A stretch of 61,439 bases of DNA, taken from positions 1-61,439 of the forward strand of contig JAPOUQ010000028.1 in NCBI GenBank assembly GCA_026708585.1. The letters are read 5' to 3'. The stretch comes from Gammaproteobacteria bacterium. Lineage in GTDB: Bacteria > Pseudomonadota > Gammaproteobacteria > Arenicellales > Poriferihabitantaceae. Made by a program: the position numbers and the translations under genes. The notes under the pieces were generated by a model. That model made no database searches and had not been told where the DNA came from. It saw nothing but the letters and a program-made list of their open reading frames with translations. Below, in pieces: positions 9,319-19,250 of the stretch; position 1 is the first letter of the stretch, and every line of letters begins with the position of its first letter.

Positions 9319-10307
9319 TTTTTACACAATCTGCGTTTCGATAGATCAATGGCCATATCCAAGGCTGCGCATAGACTCGAATGTTCGGCTTTGCCAGTGC
9401 CCGCTAAATCTAGGGCAGTCCCATGGTCAACTGAGGTTCGGATAATTGGTAGCCCGAGTGTGACATTTACGACTTCACCAAACCCGGAATGTTTGATTAC
9501 GGGTAATCCTTGATCATGGTACATGGCAAGTACAACATCACATTCATCAAGACTTCGGGCCGTGAATGCGGTATCAGCGGGTAAGGGGCCAGTGACAGAA
9601 ATACCTGCTTTTTGCATGGAGGCAATTGCTGGTTTGAGGATTTCAATCTCTTCAAAACCAAGATGACCCGATTCTCCGGCATGTGGATTCAATCCACAAA
9701 CAGCTATTCTCGGTTTGTGTAAGGCAAACACCTGCTGCATATCAGTATGGATTATTTGAATGGTCTGGCAAAGACTGTCTCGGGTAATGCTTTGGGATAC
9801 TTTGTTAAGAGGTATGTGTATGGTTGCGAGACAAACTCGGAGTTTTTGATTTGCCAACATCATGACCGGATGATTACAATCGGTTCTCTCAGCAATCCAC
9901 TCGGTATGCCCAGTAAATGCGATTCCTGCTTGATTAATCACGCTTTTTTGTACTGGTGCAGTGACCATGGCTTCACATTTTCCGAATTTACATAGATCAA
10001 CAGCTTTGTCAATTAATTGAACGACATATTCACTATTGGCCGAATTTAATTTTCCAATAATTGTCCGATATGGAGCTCGAATCGGTAATACTCGCATGAT
10101 CCCAGGTTGGTGTACAGGAATATCCAGATCATCTTCAAGTTCTTGGATTTCAACTTCGATATCGAGTTGATTTGCCCTCGATGCAATGAGGTCTGGGTCA
10201 GCAAGAAAAATGATGCGAGCTTTGTGGGACTGCGTGGCTAAGATCAGGCAAATGTCAGGACCAATTCCGGCAGGCTCTCCTGATGATATTGCAATAGCTG
10301 GAGTCAT
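9315..10307 (-). CDS. pdxA: 4-hydroxythreonine-4-phosphate dehydrogenase
   Basis: Catalyses the NAD-dependent oxidation of 4-phosphohydroxy-L-threonine in the DXP-dependent vitamin B6 pathway. The protein opens with ISSGEPAGIGPD. Metal and substrate residues lie in FTGHTEW, GLNPHAGESGHLG and MYHDQGLPVIKHSGF, and 330 residues is the usual length. It starts one base after the stop of the upstream alkyltransferase-like gene and overlaps rsmA, giving a tightly packed three-gene unit. The pdxA-rsmA pairing is the classic enterobacterial one. Confidence 0.96.
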   Translation of the reverse strand: MTPAIAISSGEPAGIGPDICLILATQSHKARIIFLADPDLIASRANQLDIEVEIQELEDDLDIPVHQPGIMRVLPIRAPYRTIIGKLNSANSEYVVQLIDKAVDLCKFGKCEAMVTAPVQKSVINQAGIAFTGHTEWIAERTDCNHPVMMLANQKLRVCLATIHIPLNKVSQSITRDSLCQTIQIIHTDMQQVFALHKPRIAVCGLNPHAGESGHLGFEEIEILKPAIASMQKAGISVTGPLPADTAFTARSLDECDVVLAMYHDQGLPVIKHSGFGEVVNVTLGLPIIRTSVDHGTALDLAGTGKAEHSSLCAALDMAIDLSKRRLCKN

Positions 10308-10308
10308 A

Positions 10309-10662
10309 CTATCGAATTGCTGATCTGACTAGCTCATCCTTTTCATTATCAAAGAGATCATGATTCAAACGCCACCCATACCGTTCAAGATCTATACGCC
10401 CGGCACTGTCGAATGATACTCCTTCTTCAAGCAATCGGCGTTTTTGTTCAAGGTCACCATGACCATGTTTGCGTAAGCTAATTTCTCCTTTTGAATTAAC
10501 TACTCGGTACCAGGGCAGATCTTGGCCGGCGGGAATAGATGCCATTGCATAACCAACATTTCTCGCAGTACATCCAAGCATATTGGCAATCGCTCCATAG
10601 CTGATTACTTTACCGTAAGGAATCTGGGCAACGATTCGATATATTTGCCTGTAGAGACTCAT
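10309..10662 (-). CDS. Alkyltransferase-like DNA-repair protein (ATL)
   Basis: A 117-residue protein homologous to the DNA-binding domain of O6-alkylguanine-DNA alkyltransferase. The segment IPYGKVISYGAIANMLG and the following helix (ARNVGYAMAS) match the minor-groove-binding part. The active-site PCHRV of true alkyltransferases is replaced by PWYRV (residues 50-54, Trp51 in place of the acceptor Cys). This substitution is typical of ATL proteins, which bind alkylated guanine without repairing it and hand it to nucleotide excision repair. The usual ATL motif is PWHRV; the Tyr here is a small deviation. It sits one base upstream of pdxA. Confidence 0.88.
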   Translation of the reverse strand: MSLYRQIYRIVAQIPYGKVISYGAIANMLGCTARNVGYAMASIPAGQDLPWYRVVNSKGEISLRKHGHGDLEQKRRLLEEGVSFDSAGRIDLERYGWRLNHDLFDNEKDELVRSAIR

Positions 10663-10743
10663 TGATTTACCCGAGATACAAAGTTATGCAGTCATTATTT
10701 TCTTCAACACGCAGATGAGAAATCCAACATTAAAGCAACGTGT

Positions 10744-12576
10744 TCATTCAACGGTGACCGACTTGGCTAGATTCCTAGGTTTGTCGATATCAGTGCCCTT
10801 GATCAGGGCAACATGATAAGCGAGCAATTGCAAAGGAATTGTGAAGACAATAGGAGATATGGTGCTCTCGACCGATGCTACATGAATTACCTGCAAGTTT
10901 TCTCGACTGGATAATCGAGTTTCAGAATCTGCAAATACAATGAGCTTTCCACCACGTGCGCGAACTTCTTCAATATTACTCTTCAATTTGTCGATCTGTG
11001 CATCATTAGGAGCCACCGATACTACTGGCATGTTTCGGTCTACAAGTGCCAATGGACCATGCTTCAGTTCGCCCGCTGCATATGCTTCTGCATGGACATA
11101 ACTGATTTCCTTTAACTTCAGGGCACCTTCCAGGGCGATTGGAAAGTGAATACCACGGGCTAAAAATAAAGCATGTTGTTTATCGGCAAATTGTTGTGCA
11201 ATTTTCTGGATGGCGGGTTCCAGATTCAAGGTAGCTTCTATGCTAGCTGGAAGTTCCCTTAACTCTCGAATCGATTCCGTTTCATTCAGGTTATGCAATG
11301 AATTTTTACGCGCCATGACGATCGTAAGTAGGCGTAAAGCGACCAGTTGAGTAACAAATGCTTTGGTCGATGCGACCCCAATTTCAGGTCCAGCATGAGT
11401 CATGAAGACCAGTTCAGAATTGCGAACTAAGGAGCTGTCGGGAACGTTACATATGGCGAGAGAATGGGAGTATCCGCATTGTTTAGCGTAATCTAGAGCA
11501 GTGAGAGTGTCGATTGTTTCTCCAGATTGGGAGAGTGTAACTACTAGGCAGTTTTTTGGAGTAGGGTGATTTCGATAGATAAATTCACTGGCAATTTCAA
11601 CCTGACAGGGCATGCCAACATCCTCTAGCCAGTATCTTGCAACCAAACCCGCATGATAACTGGTACCACAAGCGATAATTTGAATCCTTTCGGTTTTGTC
11701 GAATATTTGCCTTGCTTCTATACCAAAACATTCATCAAGTACTCGCGAAGTGGTGATTCGGCCTTCCAAAGTATCCGATACAGCCTGTCCTTGTTCAAAG
11801 ATTTCTTTTTCCATGTAATGGCGGCGATTCCCTAATTCTACCGATTGTGGATTCATGTCGCTGAATTGCATATCACGATTCAGAACATGTCCATCTAAAT
11901 TTGTGATTTGTATTTCTTCTTGTTTGATGTCAACGATATCCCCATTTTCGAGAACGATGAATTTGCGGGTTTGTGCAATCAACGCTGCAATATCCGAAGC
12001 CAAATAAGCACTATTTTCACCAATGCCCACAATCAAAGGTGAGCCACGCCGAGCACCAATTATTCTGCCAGGTTCATCTGCATTGACAATCCCTAAGGCG
12101 AAGGCTCCCTTCAAAGTTTGAATACTAGTCCTAATTGCGGATAAGAAATCCAAGCCACGCTCCATGTGCAGTTGGATCAGGTTAACGATGACTTCGGTAT
12201 CGGTCTCCGATTGAAATTGTATACCCTGATCGATCAGCCAGCTTCGAAGCTCCTCGTGATTTTCCACGATGCCATTGCAGACGAGGGCGATTCGACCTCC
12301 ACTGATATGAGGGTGGGCATTCTGTTCAGTAGGTGGTCCATGAGTTGCCCAGCGAGTATGGGCAATCCCTGTAAAACCATCAATATTCCCATTCGCATTT
12401 ACAGTACGTTCTAGTTCAATCAATTTACCGGGTGCACGCAATCGTATGAATTTTCCCGGTTCGACAATAATCGCGAATCCGGAAGAATCATAACCCCGAT
12501 ACTCCAGACGTTTTAGTCCGTCCAATAAAATCGGTAATACATTTGAGTCTGATACTGCGCCTATGATTCCACACAT
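10744..12576 (-). CDS. glmS: Glutamine-fructose-6-phosphate aminotransferase
   Basis: Makes glucosamine 6-phosphate from fructose 6-phosphate and glutamine, the first step towards UDP-GlcNAc for peptidoglycan and LPS. The N terminus MCGIIGAV provides the Cys2 nucleophile of the class II amidotransferase domain. Two SIS domains follow, recognisable from CGTSYHAG, TLSQSGETIDT and the C-terminal KPRNLAKSVTVE. At 610 residues it is full length. It follows glmU with a 49-bp gap on the same strand. I see no glmS ribozyme-like structure in that gap, as expected for a gammaproteobacterium. Confidence 0.97.
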   Translation of the reverse strand: MCGIIGAVSDSNVLPILLDGLKRLEYRGYDSSGFAIIVEPGKFIRLRAPGKLIELERTVNANGNIDGFTGIAHTRWATHGPPTEQNAHPHISGGRIALVCNGIVENHEELRSWLIDQGIQFQSETDTEVIVNLIQLHMERGLDFLSAIRTSIQTLKGAFALGIVNADEPGRIIGARRGSPLIVGIGENSAYLASDIAALIAQTRKFIVLENGDIVDIKQEEIQITNLDGHVLNRDMQFSDMNPQSVELGNRRHYMEKEIFEQGQAVSDTLEGRITTSRVLDECFGIEARQIFDKTERIQIIACGTSYHAGLVARYWLEDVGMPCQVEIASEFIYRNHPTPKNCLVVTLSQSGETIDTLTALDYAKQCGYSHSLAICNVPDSSLVRNSELVFMTHAGPEIGVASTKAFVTQLVALRLLTIVMARKNSLHNLNETESIRELRELPASIEATLNLEPAIQKIAQQFADKQHALFLARGIHFPIALEGALKLKEISYVHAEAYAAGELKHGPLALVDRNMPVVSVAPNDAQIDKLKSNIEEVRARGGKLIVFADSETRLSSRENLQVIHVASVESTISPIVFTIPLQLLAYHVALIKGTDIDKPRNLAKSVTVE

Positions 12577-12625
12577 AGCGAGATCGAGAAAAAAGGAGCA
12601 AAGTTATCGTTGCGCAAGATGGGAA

Positions 12626-14017
12626 TTACGTTTTCTGCTCCTTGCCACGTTGCCAATTTGGAAAGGTTGTTCTCTGAGCACGAGTGAGGACCAAAGTACC
12701 ACTATCGATATCACGTGTGATACTGCTACCCGCACCGATTGTGGCTCCTTCTCCAATATTCAATGGTGCTACCAGTTGGCTATCGCAGCCGATGAATACG
12801 TTATCTTGAACTGTTGTCTTGTGTTTGCCTGAGCCATCATAATTTGCGGTAATCACGCCTGCGCCAATATTTACATTCCTGCCTATTCGCGCATTGCCGA
12901 TATAGGATAGATGACTCGCCTTGGTTTCCCTGTCAATCAGGCTTTCTTTCACTTCAACAAAGTTGCCTATTTTGGCATGGTCTCCAATAAGTGATATTGG
13001 ACGTACTCGTGCATATGGACCAATTGTACAATGGGACCCCACCATCGAATTTTCGATCATTGAGTTTTCAAGAATGACGGTGTTATTCCCGATTACACTG
13101 TTTCGAATTATTGTGTTTGCTCCAATGGTTACGTTTTGACCAATTCTGACTTTCCCTTCAAGAATGACATTGATATCAATCCGACAATCGAGTCCGTGCT
13201 TCAAAATGCCACGCATATCGAAACGTGTTGGGTCCATGATATTGACCCCCTCTCTCATAAGTTGGGTAGCAACTCTTATTTGATAAATTCTCTCAATGTT
13301 TGCGAGTTCAACCTGATTGTTTGCCCCAAGAATTTCTTGTGGTTCAGTTGGCTGGATTGATTGAATCTCATGCCCATCTGCTGCTGCCATTGCAACAATA
13401 TCAGGCAGATAATACTCTTTCATCGCATTCTCGGCAGTTAAATTCGAGAGCCATTTTTTCAGCCAAGCCGCTTTTGCTCCAAAACAATTGGCGTTAACCT
13501 CAAGAATATTTTTCTGCTTGTTAGTCGCATCTAAATCTTCAATAACGCCGGTTATTTTGTTATTTTTATTTCTTTGTATTCGTCCATAGCTTTTCGGGTT
13601 GTCTATATTGCAAGTGACCATGTTTAGGTTATCACTTACCTCAGCTGTTTGAGCAATCGTATCTGGCTTAATCAGCGGCATATCTCCATTCAGGACGATT
13701 ACGGTAGTATCATCAGGAATATTCTCAATCCCCAAACATGCAGCCTGTCCAGTTCCCTCGGGCAACGGTTGAGTTATCCAGGCAATTTTGGTATTGGGAT
13801 TTGTCATGTTCAGAGGGTATTTACTTACCTCTTCAACAATAGAATCTTTTGTTTTGCTCCCAACGACAATGTTTATTTTTTCTGGCCGGATTGTTGCTGA
13901 TGACTCGATGATATGGTGGAGTAAGGGTCGTCCCCCAAGAGTATGTAGAACTTTCGGGCGACCAGAGAGCATTCGTTTGCCACTCCCTCCAGCAAGAATT
14001 ACTATTTCAATGGTCAT
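12626..14017 (-). CDS. glmU: Bifunctional GlcNAc-1-P uridyltransferase / GlcN-1-P acetyltransferase
   Basis: Performs the last two steps of UDP-N-acetylglucosamine synthesis. The N-terminal nucleotidyltransferase domain starts with VILAGGSGKRM and PKVLHTLGG; the usual GlmU loop is LAAGxGTRM, so this glycine-rich loop is slightly atypical. From about residue 250 the protein is a left-handed beta-helix of hexapeptide repeats ending in the acetyltransferase active region (YIGNARIGRNVNIGAG, ITANYDG). It has 463 residues, close to normal. It is divergent from clpB across a 208-bp spacer and upstream of glmS. Confidence 0.96.
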   Translation of the reverse strand: MTIEIVILAGGSGKRMLSGRPKVLHTLGGRPLLHHIIESSATIRPEKINIVVGSKTKDSIVEEVSKYPLNMTNPNTKIAWITQPLPEGTGQAACLGIENIPDDTTVIVLNGDMPLIKPDTIAQTAEVSDNLNMVTCNIDNPKSYGRIQRNKNNKITGVIEDLDATNKQKNILEVNANCFGAKAAWLKKWLSNLTAENAMKEYYLPDIVAMAAADGHEIQSIQPTEPQEILGANNQVELANIERIYQIRVATQLMREGVNIMDPTRFDMRGILKHGLDCRIDINVILEGKVRIGQNVTIGANTIIRNSVIGNNTVILENSMIENSMVGSHCTIGPYARVRPISLIGDHAKIGNFVEVKESLIDRETKASHLSYIGNARIGRNVNIGAGVITANYDGSGKHKTTVQDNVFIGCDSQLVAPLNIGEGATIGAGSSITRDIDSGTLVLTRAQRTTFPNWQRGKEQKT

Positions 14018-14132
14018 AATTGGTCAAATATCAGGGTTTCTTGAATGAGGTAATTGTGTGTTTCTGACTTTTCAGAGTATAAATTATATCGCAATTATTC
14101 ACCTCTCTTTTATAGGAATAATGATCTGCTGT

Positions 14133-14161
14133 CTTGAACTTAAGTTCTATTTACCCCACAT
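14133..14161 (+). promoter_or_regulatory. Sigma32-type heat-shock promoter of clpB
   Basis: CTTGAA at 14133-14138, a 15-base spacer and CCCCACAT at 14154-14161 match the RpoH promoter consensus (CTTGAA, 13-17 bases, CCCCATnT) with a single mismatch in the -10 element. The expected start is about 60 bases before the clpB ATG. The match and position are seen directly; heat induction is inferred from the family. Confidence 0.8.
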
Positions 14162-14225
14162 ATAAACCATAGATTTGTAATAAAACTGAACTCATTTATG
14201 TATCGTTTATATCGTTTAGATTTGT

Positions 14226-16823
14226 ATGAGAATTGATAAATTTACCACCAGATTTCAGATTGCTCTTTCGGATGCCCAGAGTCTTGCTGTAGGTCGAAGT
14301 CATGCTATGATCGAACCCGCTCATGTGATGACGGCTCTCCTTGATCAAGATACTGGAGTCAGTTCATTACTGTCCAGAAGTCAAATTGATGTCAATAGTT
14401 TACGCTCGGGTTTAAATCAGATTATCGATCGGTTTCCACAGATTGAAGGTAATGAAGGAGACATCGGCTTTTCGAATCAGCTTGTGAAGATGCTGAATAT
14501 TTGCGATAAGCTCTCTCAGGATAGAGGAGATCAATACATCTCAGTCGAAATGTTTATTTTGGCGGCTGTAGATGATAAAGGTGAACTTGGGAAATTGATA
14601 CGTAATTCGGGAGGTTCGCCAAAGCACATTGAGTCAGTTATTGATGAAATTCGCGGTGGAGAAACAATTAACAGTCAAAATGCTGAAGAAAACCGAGAAG
14701 CACTGAACAAATATACTGTTGACATAACCGAACGTGCTGAACAAGGAAAACTCGATCCCGTAATAGGACGTGATGATGAAATTCGTCGAACCATACAAGT
14801 CCTGCAAAGAAGAACCAAAAATAATCCTGTACTGATTGGTGAACCTGGAGTCGGCAAAACTGCCATTATTGAAGGTTTAGCACAGCGCATTGTAAACGGA
14901 GAGGTTCCAGAAGGAGTTCGCAATAAGCGGGTGTTATCTCTGGATCTTGGCGCATTATTGGCTGGGACCAAATTCAGGGGAGAGTTCGAGGAAAGATTAA
15001 AAGGTGTACTTCTGAACTTATCTAAGCAGGAAGGCCAGATCATTTTGTTCATCGATGAATTGCACACAGTTGTTGGTGCAGGCAAAGCCGAAGGATCTAT
15101 GGATGCGGGCAATATGCTGAAACCCGCACTTGCTCGCGGGGAGTTACATTGTGTTGGAGCCACGACACTGAATGAATATCGAAAGTACGTCGAGAAAGAT
15201 GCTGCGCTTGAACGCCGTTTTCAGCAGGTACTAGTTGATGAACCCAATGTTGAAGATACTGTTGCTATTCTAAGGGGTCTGAAAGAGCGTTATGAAGTTC
15301 ATCATAGTGTAACAATTACGGATCCGGCAATTGTTGCAGCTGCTACATTATCACATCGCTATATCAGTGATCGTAAATTACCGGATAAGGCCATTGACTT
15401 AGTTGATGAAGCAGCAAGTCGAATTCGTATGGAAATTGATTCCAAACCTGAACCCTTGGACCGCCTTGATAGAAGATTGATACTTCTAAAAATTGAACTT
15501 GAAGCCTTGAAAAAAGAGACGGATGAAGCAACCGAAAAGCGGAGAATGGATCTTGAATTGGAAATTGAAAAACTGGAAAAGGAATATGCTGATCTTGAAG
15601 AATCCTGGAAAATCGAGAAGTCTGCTGTTCAGGGAAGTCAGCACATTCGTGAACAACTTGATCGAGCTCGAATAGAATTAGAGCAAGCCGAACGAAGTAG
15701 AGATCTCGAGAGGATGGCCGAATTTCAGCATTGGCGTATTCCGGAACTCGAGAGAAAATTGGCTTTAGCTGAAGACTCCAAACAAGACATGTTACTGTTG
15801 CGATATAAGGTTGGTGAGAATGAAATTGCTGATGTAGTTTCAAAGTGGACGGGTATACCGGTATCAAAAATGATGCAAGGGGAACGCGATAAGTTATTGG
15901 AAATTGAGGCGAATTTGCATAAACGGGTGATCGGTCAAAATGAGGCGATCAGTGCTGTAGCTAATGCTATCCGGCGTTCTCGGGCAGGTCTTTCTGATCC
16001 AAGTAAACCTTATGGATCTTTTTTGTTCCTTGGGCCAACAGGTGTTGGTAAAACGGAACTGTGCAAAGCTTTAGCTGAATTCCTGTTTGACAATGAAGAA
16101 GCTATGGTGAGAATCGACATGTCGGAATACATGGAAAAGCATTCTGTAGCAAAGTTAACTGGCGCACCTCCTGGATATATCGGTTACGAAGAAGGTGGAT
16201 TTTTGACTGAGGCAGTTCGACGTAGACCCTATTCCGTTCTTTTGTTTGATGAAATTGAAAAAGCACATCCTGATGTCTTCCATGTATTTTTGCAGGTTCT
16301 TGATGATGGTCGATTAACAGATAGTCAAGGACGTACTGTTGATTTCAAGAATACAGTAATCATTATGACCTCAAACCTCGGTTCAGAGAGAATCCATGAG
16401 ATGAGCGGAAAGAACGACTATCCATTTATGAAATCTGAAATGATGAAAATTGTTGGCGATTATTTTCGGCCCGAGTTTATTAACAGGATTGATGATATGG
16501 TTGTTTTTCATTCACTCGAAAATGAACAATTACGAGAAATTGCCAGAATTCAAATACAGCATCTAATCGAGAGACTTGCTGAGCGCGACATGGAGTTTTC
16601 AGTTTCAAATAAAGCGCTCGATTTGTTGGCTGAAGCAGGCTTTGATCCGGTTTACGGAGCTCGTCCCTTAAAACGGACAATACAACTCCGACTTGAAAAT
16701 CCATTAGCGAATGAAATATTAGCTGGGAAGTACCAACCGGGCGATACTATTCAGGTTGATGCGAATGAGGACGGTTTCGTATTCTCATTGAGTCAGAATG
16801 AAGATAATTCAATGGTTGCGTGA
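14226..16823 (+). CDS. clpB: ATP-dependent disaggregase ClpB
   Basis: Hexameric AAA+ chaperone that, with DnaK, pulls polypeptides out of aggregates. The order is standard: Clp N domain (about 1-145), first AAA module with GEPGVGKT near 205 and [13 protein letters not shown], a coiled-coil middle domain (about 400-530, rich in Glu/Lys/Arg), and a second AAA module with GPTGVGKTE near 607. The 865 residues fit ClpB rather than ClpA or ClpC, because of the long middle domain. A sigma32-like promoter lies just upstream. Confidence 0.97.
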   Translation: MRIDKFTTRFQIALSDAQSLAVGRSHAMIEPAHVMTALLDQDTGVSSLLSRSQIDVNSLRSGLNQIIDRFPQIEGNEGDIGFSNQLVKMLNICDKLSQDRGDQYISVEMFILAAVDDKGELGKLIRNSGGSPKHIESVIDEIRGGETINSQNAEENREALNKYTVDITERAEQGKLDPVIGRDDEIRRTIQVLQRRTKNNPVLIGEPGVGKTAIIEGLAQRIVNGEVPEGVRNKRVLSLDLGALLAGTKFRGEFEERLKGVLLNLSKQEGQIILFIDELHTVVGAGKAEGSMDAGNMLKPALARGELHCVGATTLNEYRKYVEKDAALERRFQQVLVDEPNVEDTVAILRGLKERYEVHHSVTITDPAIVAAATLSHRYISDRKLPDKAIDLVDEAASRIRMEIDSKPEPLDRLDRRLILLKIELEALKKETDEATEKRRMDLELEIEKLEKEYADLEESWKIEKSAVQGSQHIREQLDRARIELEQAERSRDLERMAEFQHWRIPELERKLALAEDSKQDMLLLRYKVGENEIADVVSKWTGIPVSKMMQGERDKLLEIEANLHKRVIGQNEAISAVANAIRRSRAGLSDPSKPYGSFLFLGPTGVGKTELCKALAEFLFDNEEAMVRIDMSEYMEKHSVAKLTGAPPGYIGYEEGGFLTEAVRRRPYSVLLFDEIEKAHPDVFHVFLQVLDDGRLTDSQGRTVDFKNTVIIMTSNLGSERIHEMSGKNDYPFMKSEMMKIVGDYFRPEFINRIDDMVVFHSLENEQLREIARIQIQHLIERLAERDMEFSVSNKALDLLAEAGFDPVYGARPLKRTIQLRLENPLANEILAGKYQPGDTIQVDANEDGFVFSLSQNEDNSMVA

Positions 16824-17485
16824 TAGTCCAGAATAAAATATTGTCTGCACAGAATGATGAGTGCTTGAAGGGAGCCTGACCAATCGGTAATCTTTTCCAT
16901 TCTTAAGTCAATACACACTATCGACGGAACTGGAAAAGATTTCTCCACAAACGACCGAGAGGTTAGTTTTTTCGTTTCGAAAAGGTTCAATCTTTTTGGC
17001 AATTTGGTCTAAGCTTGGATTTGGTTTTGTCATTTATTTTTCTCTTTCGTAGCGTTCAGCTTCATGTACCGGAAAAGAAGGTAAATATCGTTATATCCGG
17101 TAAATCTTGATCAAGTGATTATTCTCACTAATTTTGAATTTGACAATGCAAGAGTCGAGTTGAATATTTGTGATCCATGATTTGAAATCGAAAAACATTT
17201 TGGAATTCGAACTGTCGGACGTTGCGATGCTTAAACTTCATTCAGCCCACATTCATGCGGGATTTTCCAATCAATAATTCCATTTTAAAGTTGACTTAAC
17301 CTGCATAATTGTTAGTCCATACGAAACGTGCTTCAATCGTAGATTGTCAGTTGAGAAGTTGTGGCTTATGTGGCTCATACTGCAAGAATAATCGCATCTA
17401 TTAATTGGCCTTATTTTTTGTTAGTATCCGTCGGTTGTACCGTTAGTCAGTCATTGCCACATGACAACACCAATAAAGAGTAGTC
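16824..17485. other. 662-bp gene-free spacer
   Basis: No open frame with a recognisable product, tRNA or strong hairpin is visible between clpB and the Slam-like gene. Short frames in the minus direction near 16793-17002 run antiparallel to the clpB end and look spurious. Confidence 0.5.
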
Positions 17486-18934
17486 ATGACGAATGGCGGA
17501 CCTCTACGATTAGAAATATTCTCACACAAATTTATACACTTAAGGATGCTCTCTAGATTAAAATTCACCTCGTTTGTTACAATAATATTGATTGCCATGA
17601 GTATGCCTTTGTCCGCTCTGGCACAGGAGGTAACGGATGAATCATCAGAATTGGTAGATTCGGTTGTTCAGGTTACGCCGATTGAAAGTGCACAGACACT
17701 ACTTCGAGCTGGTCGTTGGGAGCCAGCCTTTGATATTCTTAAACCTCTCGCGAATGACCCGGAGGCAGCATCATTACTATTCGATGTTGGCATGGCTTCA
17801 CTGAATGCCGCCCATAATCCTGAACTTGGACAAAAAGATCGCAATGAGATACTTGATATTTCAATTGCTGCATTTTTGGCGATTCTGGCTGCTGATCCAG
17901 AGCGTGTGCGCGTAAGGCTAGAGTTGGCCCGTGCTTTCTTTATGAAGGGTGAGGATGGGCTCTCAAAACAGCACTTTGATCGGGTTATGGCAGGTGACAT
18001 TCCACCAGCTGTAGTGGCGAATGTACAGCGTTTTTTGAATGCAATTCGTGCTCGCAAACGGTGGACTGTATACTTCGGTTTTGCTCTTGCTCCAGATACC
18101 AATATCGGACAGGTATCAAAACAACGGGAAATTCAACTTTTTGGACTGCCTTTTCAACGCGACAATGAACCTCCAACTTCTGGAGTTGGCTTACGCATTT
18201 TTACGGGTGGAGAATATCACTATCCAATCAATCCGCGTACTCGACTACGTATGGGCCTTGATTTATCTCAGCGTGACTATGAAAGAAGGCTTTATGATCG
18301 ATCGGCTCTCTCCTTACATATTGGTCCACAGTTCTTAATTTCGCAACGGACATCGATGAGTTTGCTTGCCACCACAACCCGTCGCTGGGAAGCAGGCAGA
18401 ATCACTTCAAATGACTATGGTATAAGTCTTGAGGGAAGACATCAGACAGGGCCTCGTACTTTACTAAATTTTGATCTATCTTGGGCAGAAAGATATTACC
18501 GTGAAGCTGACCCCCAAAATAATGGACATATTCTTGACCTCATACTCGGTGGACGGTTCTATGCTACCTCAAATCTGTTTTTTTCAGGGTCTCTCCTGTG
18601 GGGTCGAGAACGTCCGGACTCCATGAATTCCAGAAATAAGACAAGGGGCATTTTTCTGGGCGTGAGTCGTGATTTTGCTCGTGGTTATACAGTTGGTCTG
18701 AATGGGTCGTTACGAAGAACAAAATGGGATTCGAGGAGGCAAACTGAGGATGGAAGTCTCCGAAAAGACAAAACGACCGATATTAGTATCAATTTTCTCA
18801 AACGGGATTTGACTATTTTCGGATTCAGTCCACGCCTAACCATTGGTCGTACCAAACGTGATTCGAACACTGCTCCCCATGATCAGGATTACACCCGTAC
18901 ATATGGTGATTTGAGTTTTGTGCAACAATTTTAA
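17486..18934 (+). CDS. Slam-like outer-membrane barrel with TPR-like N domain
   Basis: The 482-residue protein resembles surface lipoprotein assembly modifiers (Slam, DUF560). A signal peptide is evident (LKFTSFVTIILIAMSMPLSALAQ, about residues 24-46). A helical TPR-like region follows (about 55-190: SAQTLLRAGRWEPAFDIL, LELARAFFMKGEDGLSKQHF). The remainder, from about 193 (YFGFALAPDTNIGQ), is made of alternating amphipathic strands and ends in Phe (SFVQQF), the usual outer-membrane barrel terminus. Slam proteins move specific lipoproteins to the cell surface. No client lipoprotein gene is adjacent. The start may be ATG 17486 or ATG 17546; the latter gives a more typical signal peptide but lacks a well-spaced ribosome-binding site. 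Confidence 0.7.
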   Translation: MTNGGPLRLEIFSHKFIHLRMLSRLKFTSFVTIILIAMSMPLSALAQEVTDESSELVDSVVQVTPIESAQTLLRAGRWEPAFDILKPLANDPEAASLLFDVGMASLNAAHNPELGQKDRNEILDISIAAFLAILAADPERVRVRLELARAFFMKGEDGLSKQHFDRVMAGDIPPAVVANVQRFLNAIRARKRWTVYFGFALAPDTNIGQVSKQREIQLFGLPFQRDNEPPTSGVGLRIFTGGEYHYPINPRTRLRMGLDLSQRDYERRLYDRSALSLHIGPQFLISQRTSMSLLATTTRRWEAGRITSNDYGISLEGRHQTGPRTLLNFDLSWAERYYREADPQNNGHILDLILGGRFYATSNLFFSGSLLWGRERPDSMNSRNKTRGIFLGVSRDFARGYTVGLNGSLRRTKWDSRRQTEDGSLRKDKTTDISINFLKRDLTIFGFSPRLTIGRTKRDSNTAPHDQDYTRTYGDLSFVQQF

Positions 18935-19250
18935 TTTCATTCCCAAAAAAACTATTATCAGGTGCCACAAATGGACCAAAGTCATACAGAATTTCGATTT
19001 AAAGCTCGAATTTATCTGGTTTATGACCATTCTGCTTGGAAGCTGATAACCTCTGATATACTATAATCGTACACAGGTTTTGTCGAACTCGTCCCTCGTA
19101 TACCTCCCGACATTTCCTGTGTGCACCTTCCTTTCTCTATGTATCATGCCCGATTTGCATCCGCTTTGGAGACCTTTTCATCAACTGATCGATTGTCCTT
19201 TCCGTTTGCTAGAGCGTGCTTTAATGAGTGATATTTAAGCTAAAGCAGAT
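18935..19250. other. 316-bp gene-free spacer
   Basis: Nothing recognisable lies between the Slam-like gene and the PLP enzyme. I see no strong terminator hairpin after the barrel gene. The promoter of the PLP enzyme presumably lies here, but no clear consensus is visible. Confidence 0.5.

Noticed and set aside
14675-15867. Two long minus-strand frames (162 and 167 codons) inside clpB
   Set aside because: Both are antisense to conserved ClpB motifs and have no recognisable domain; they reflect codon bias of clpB.
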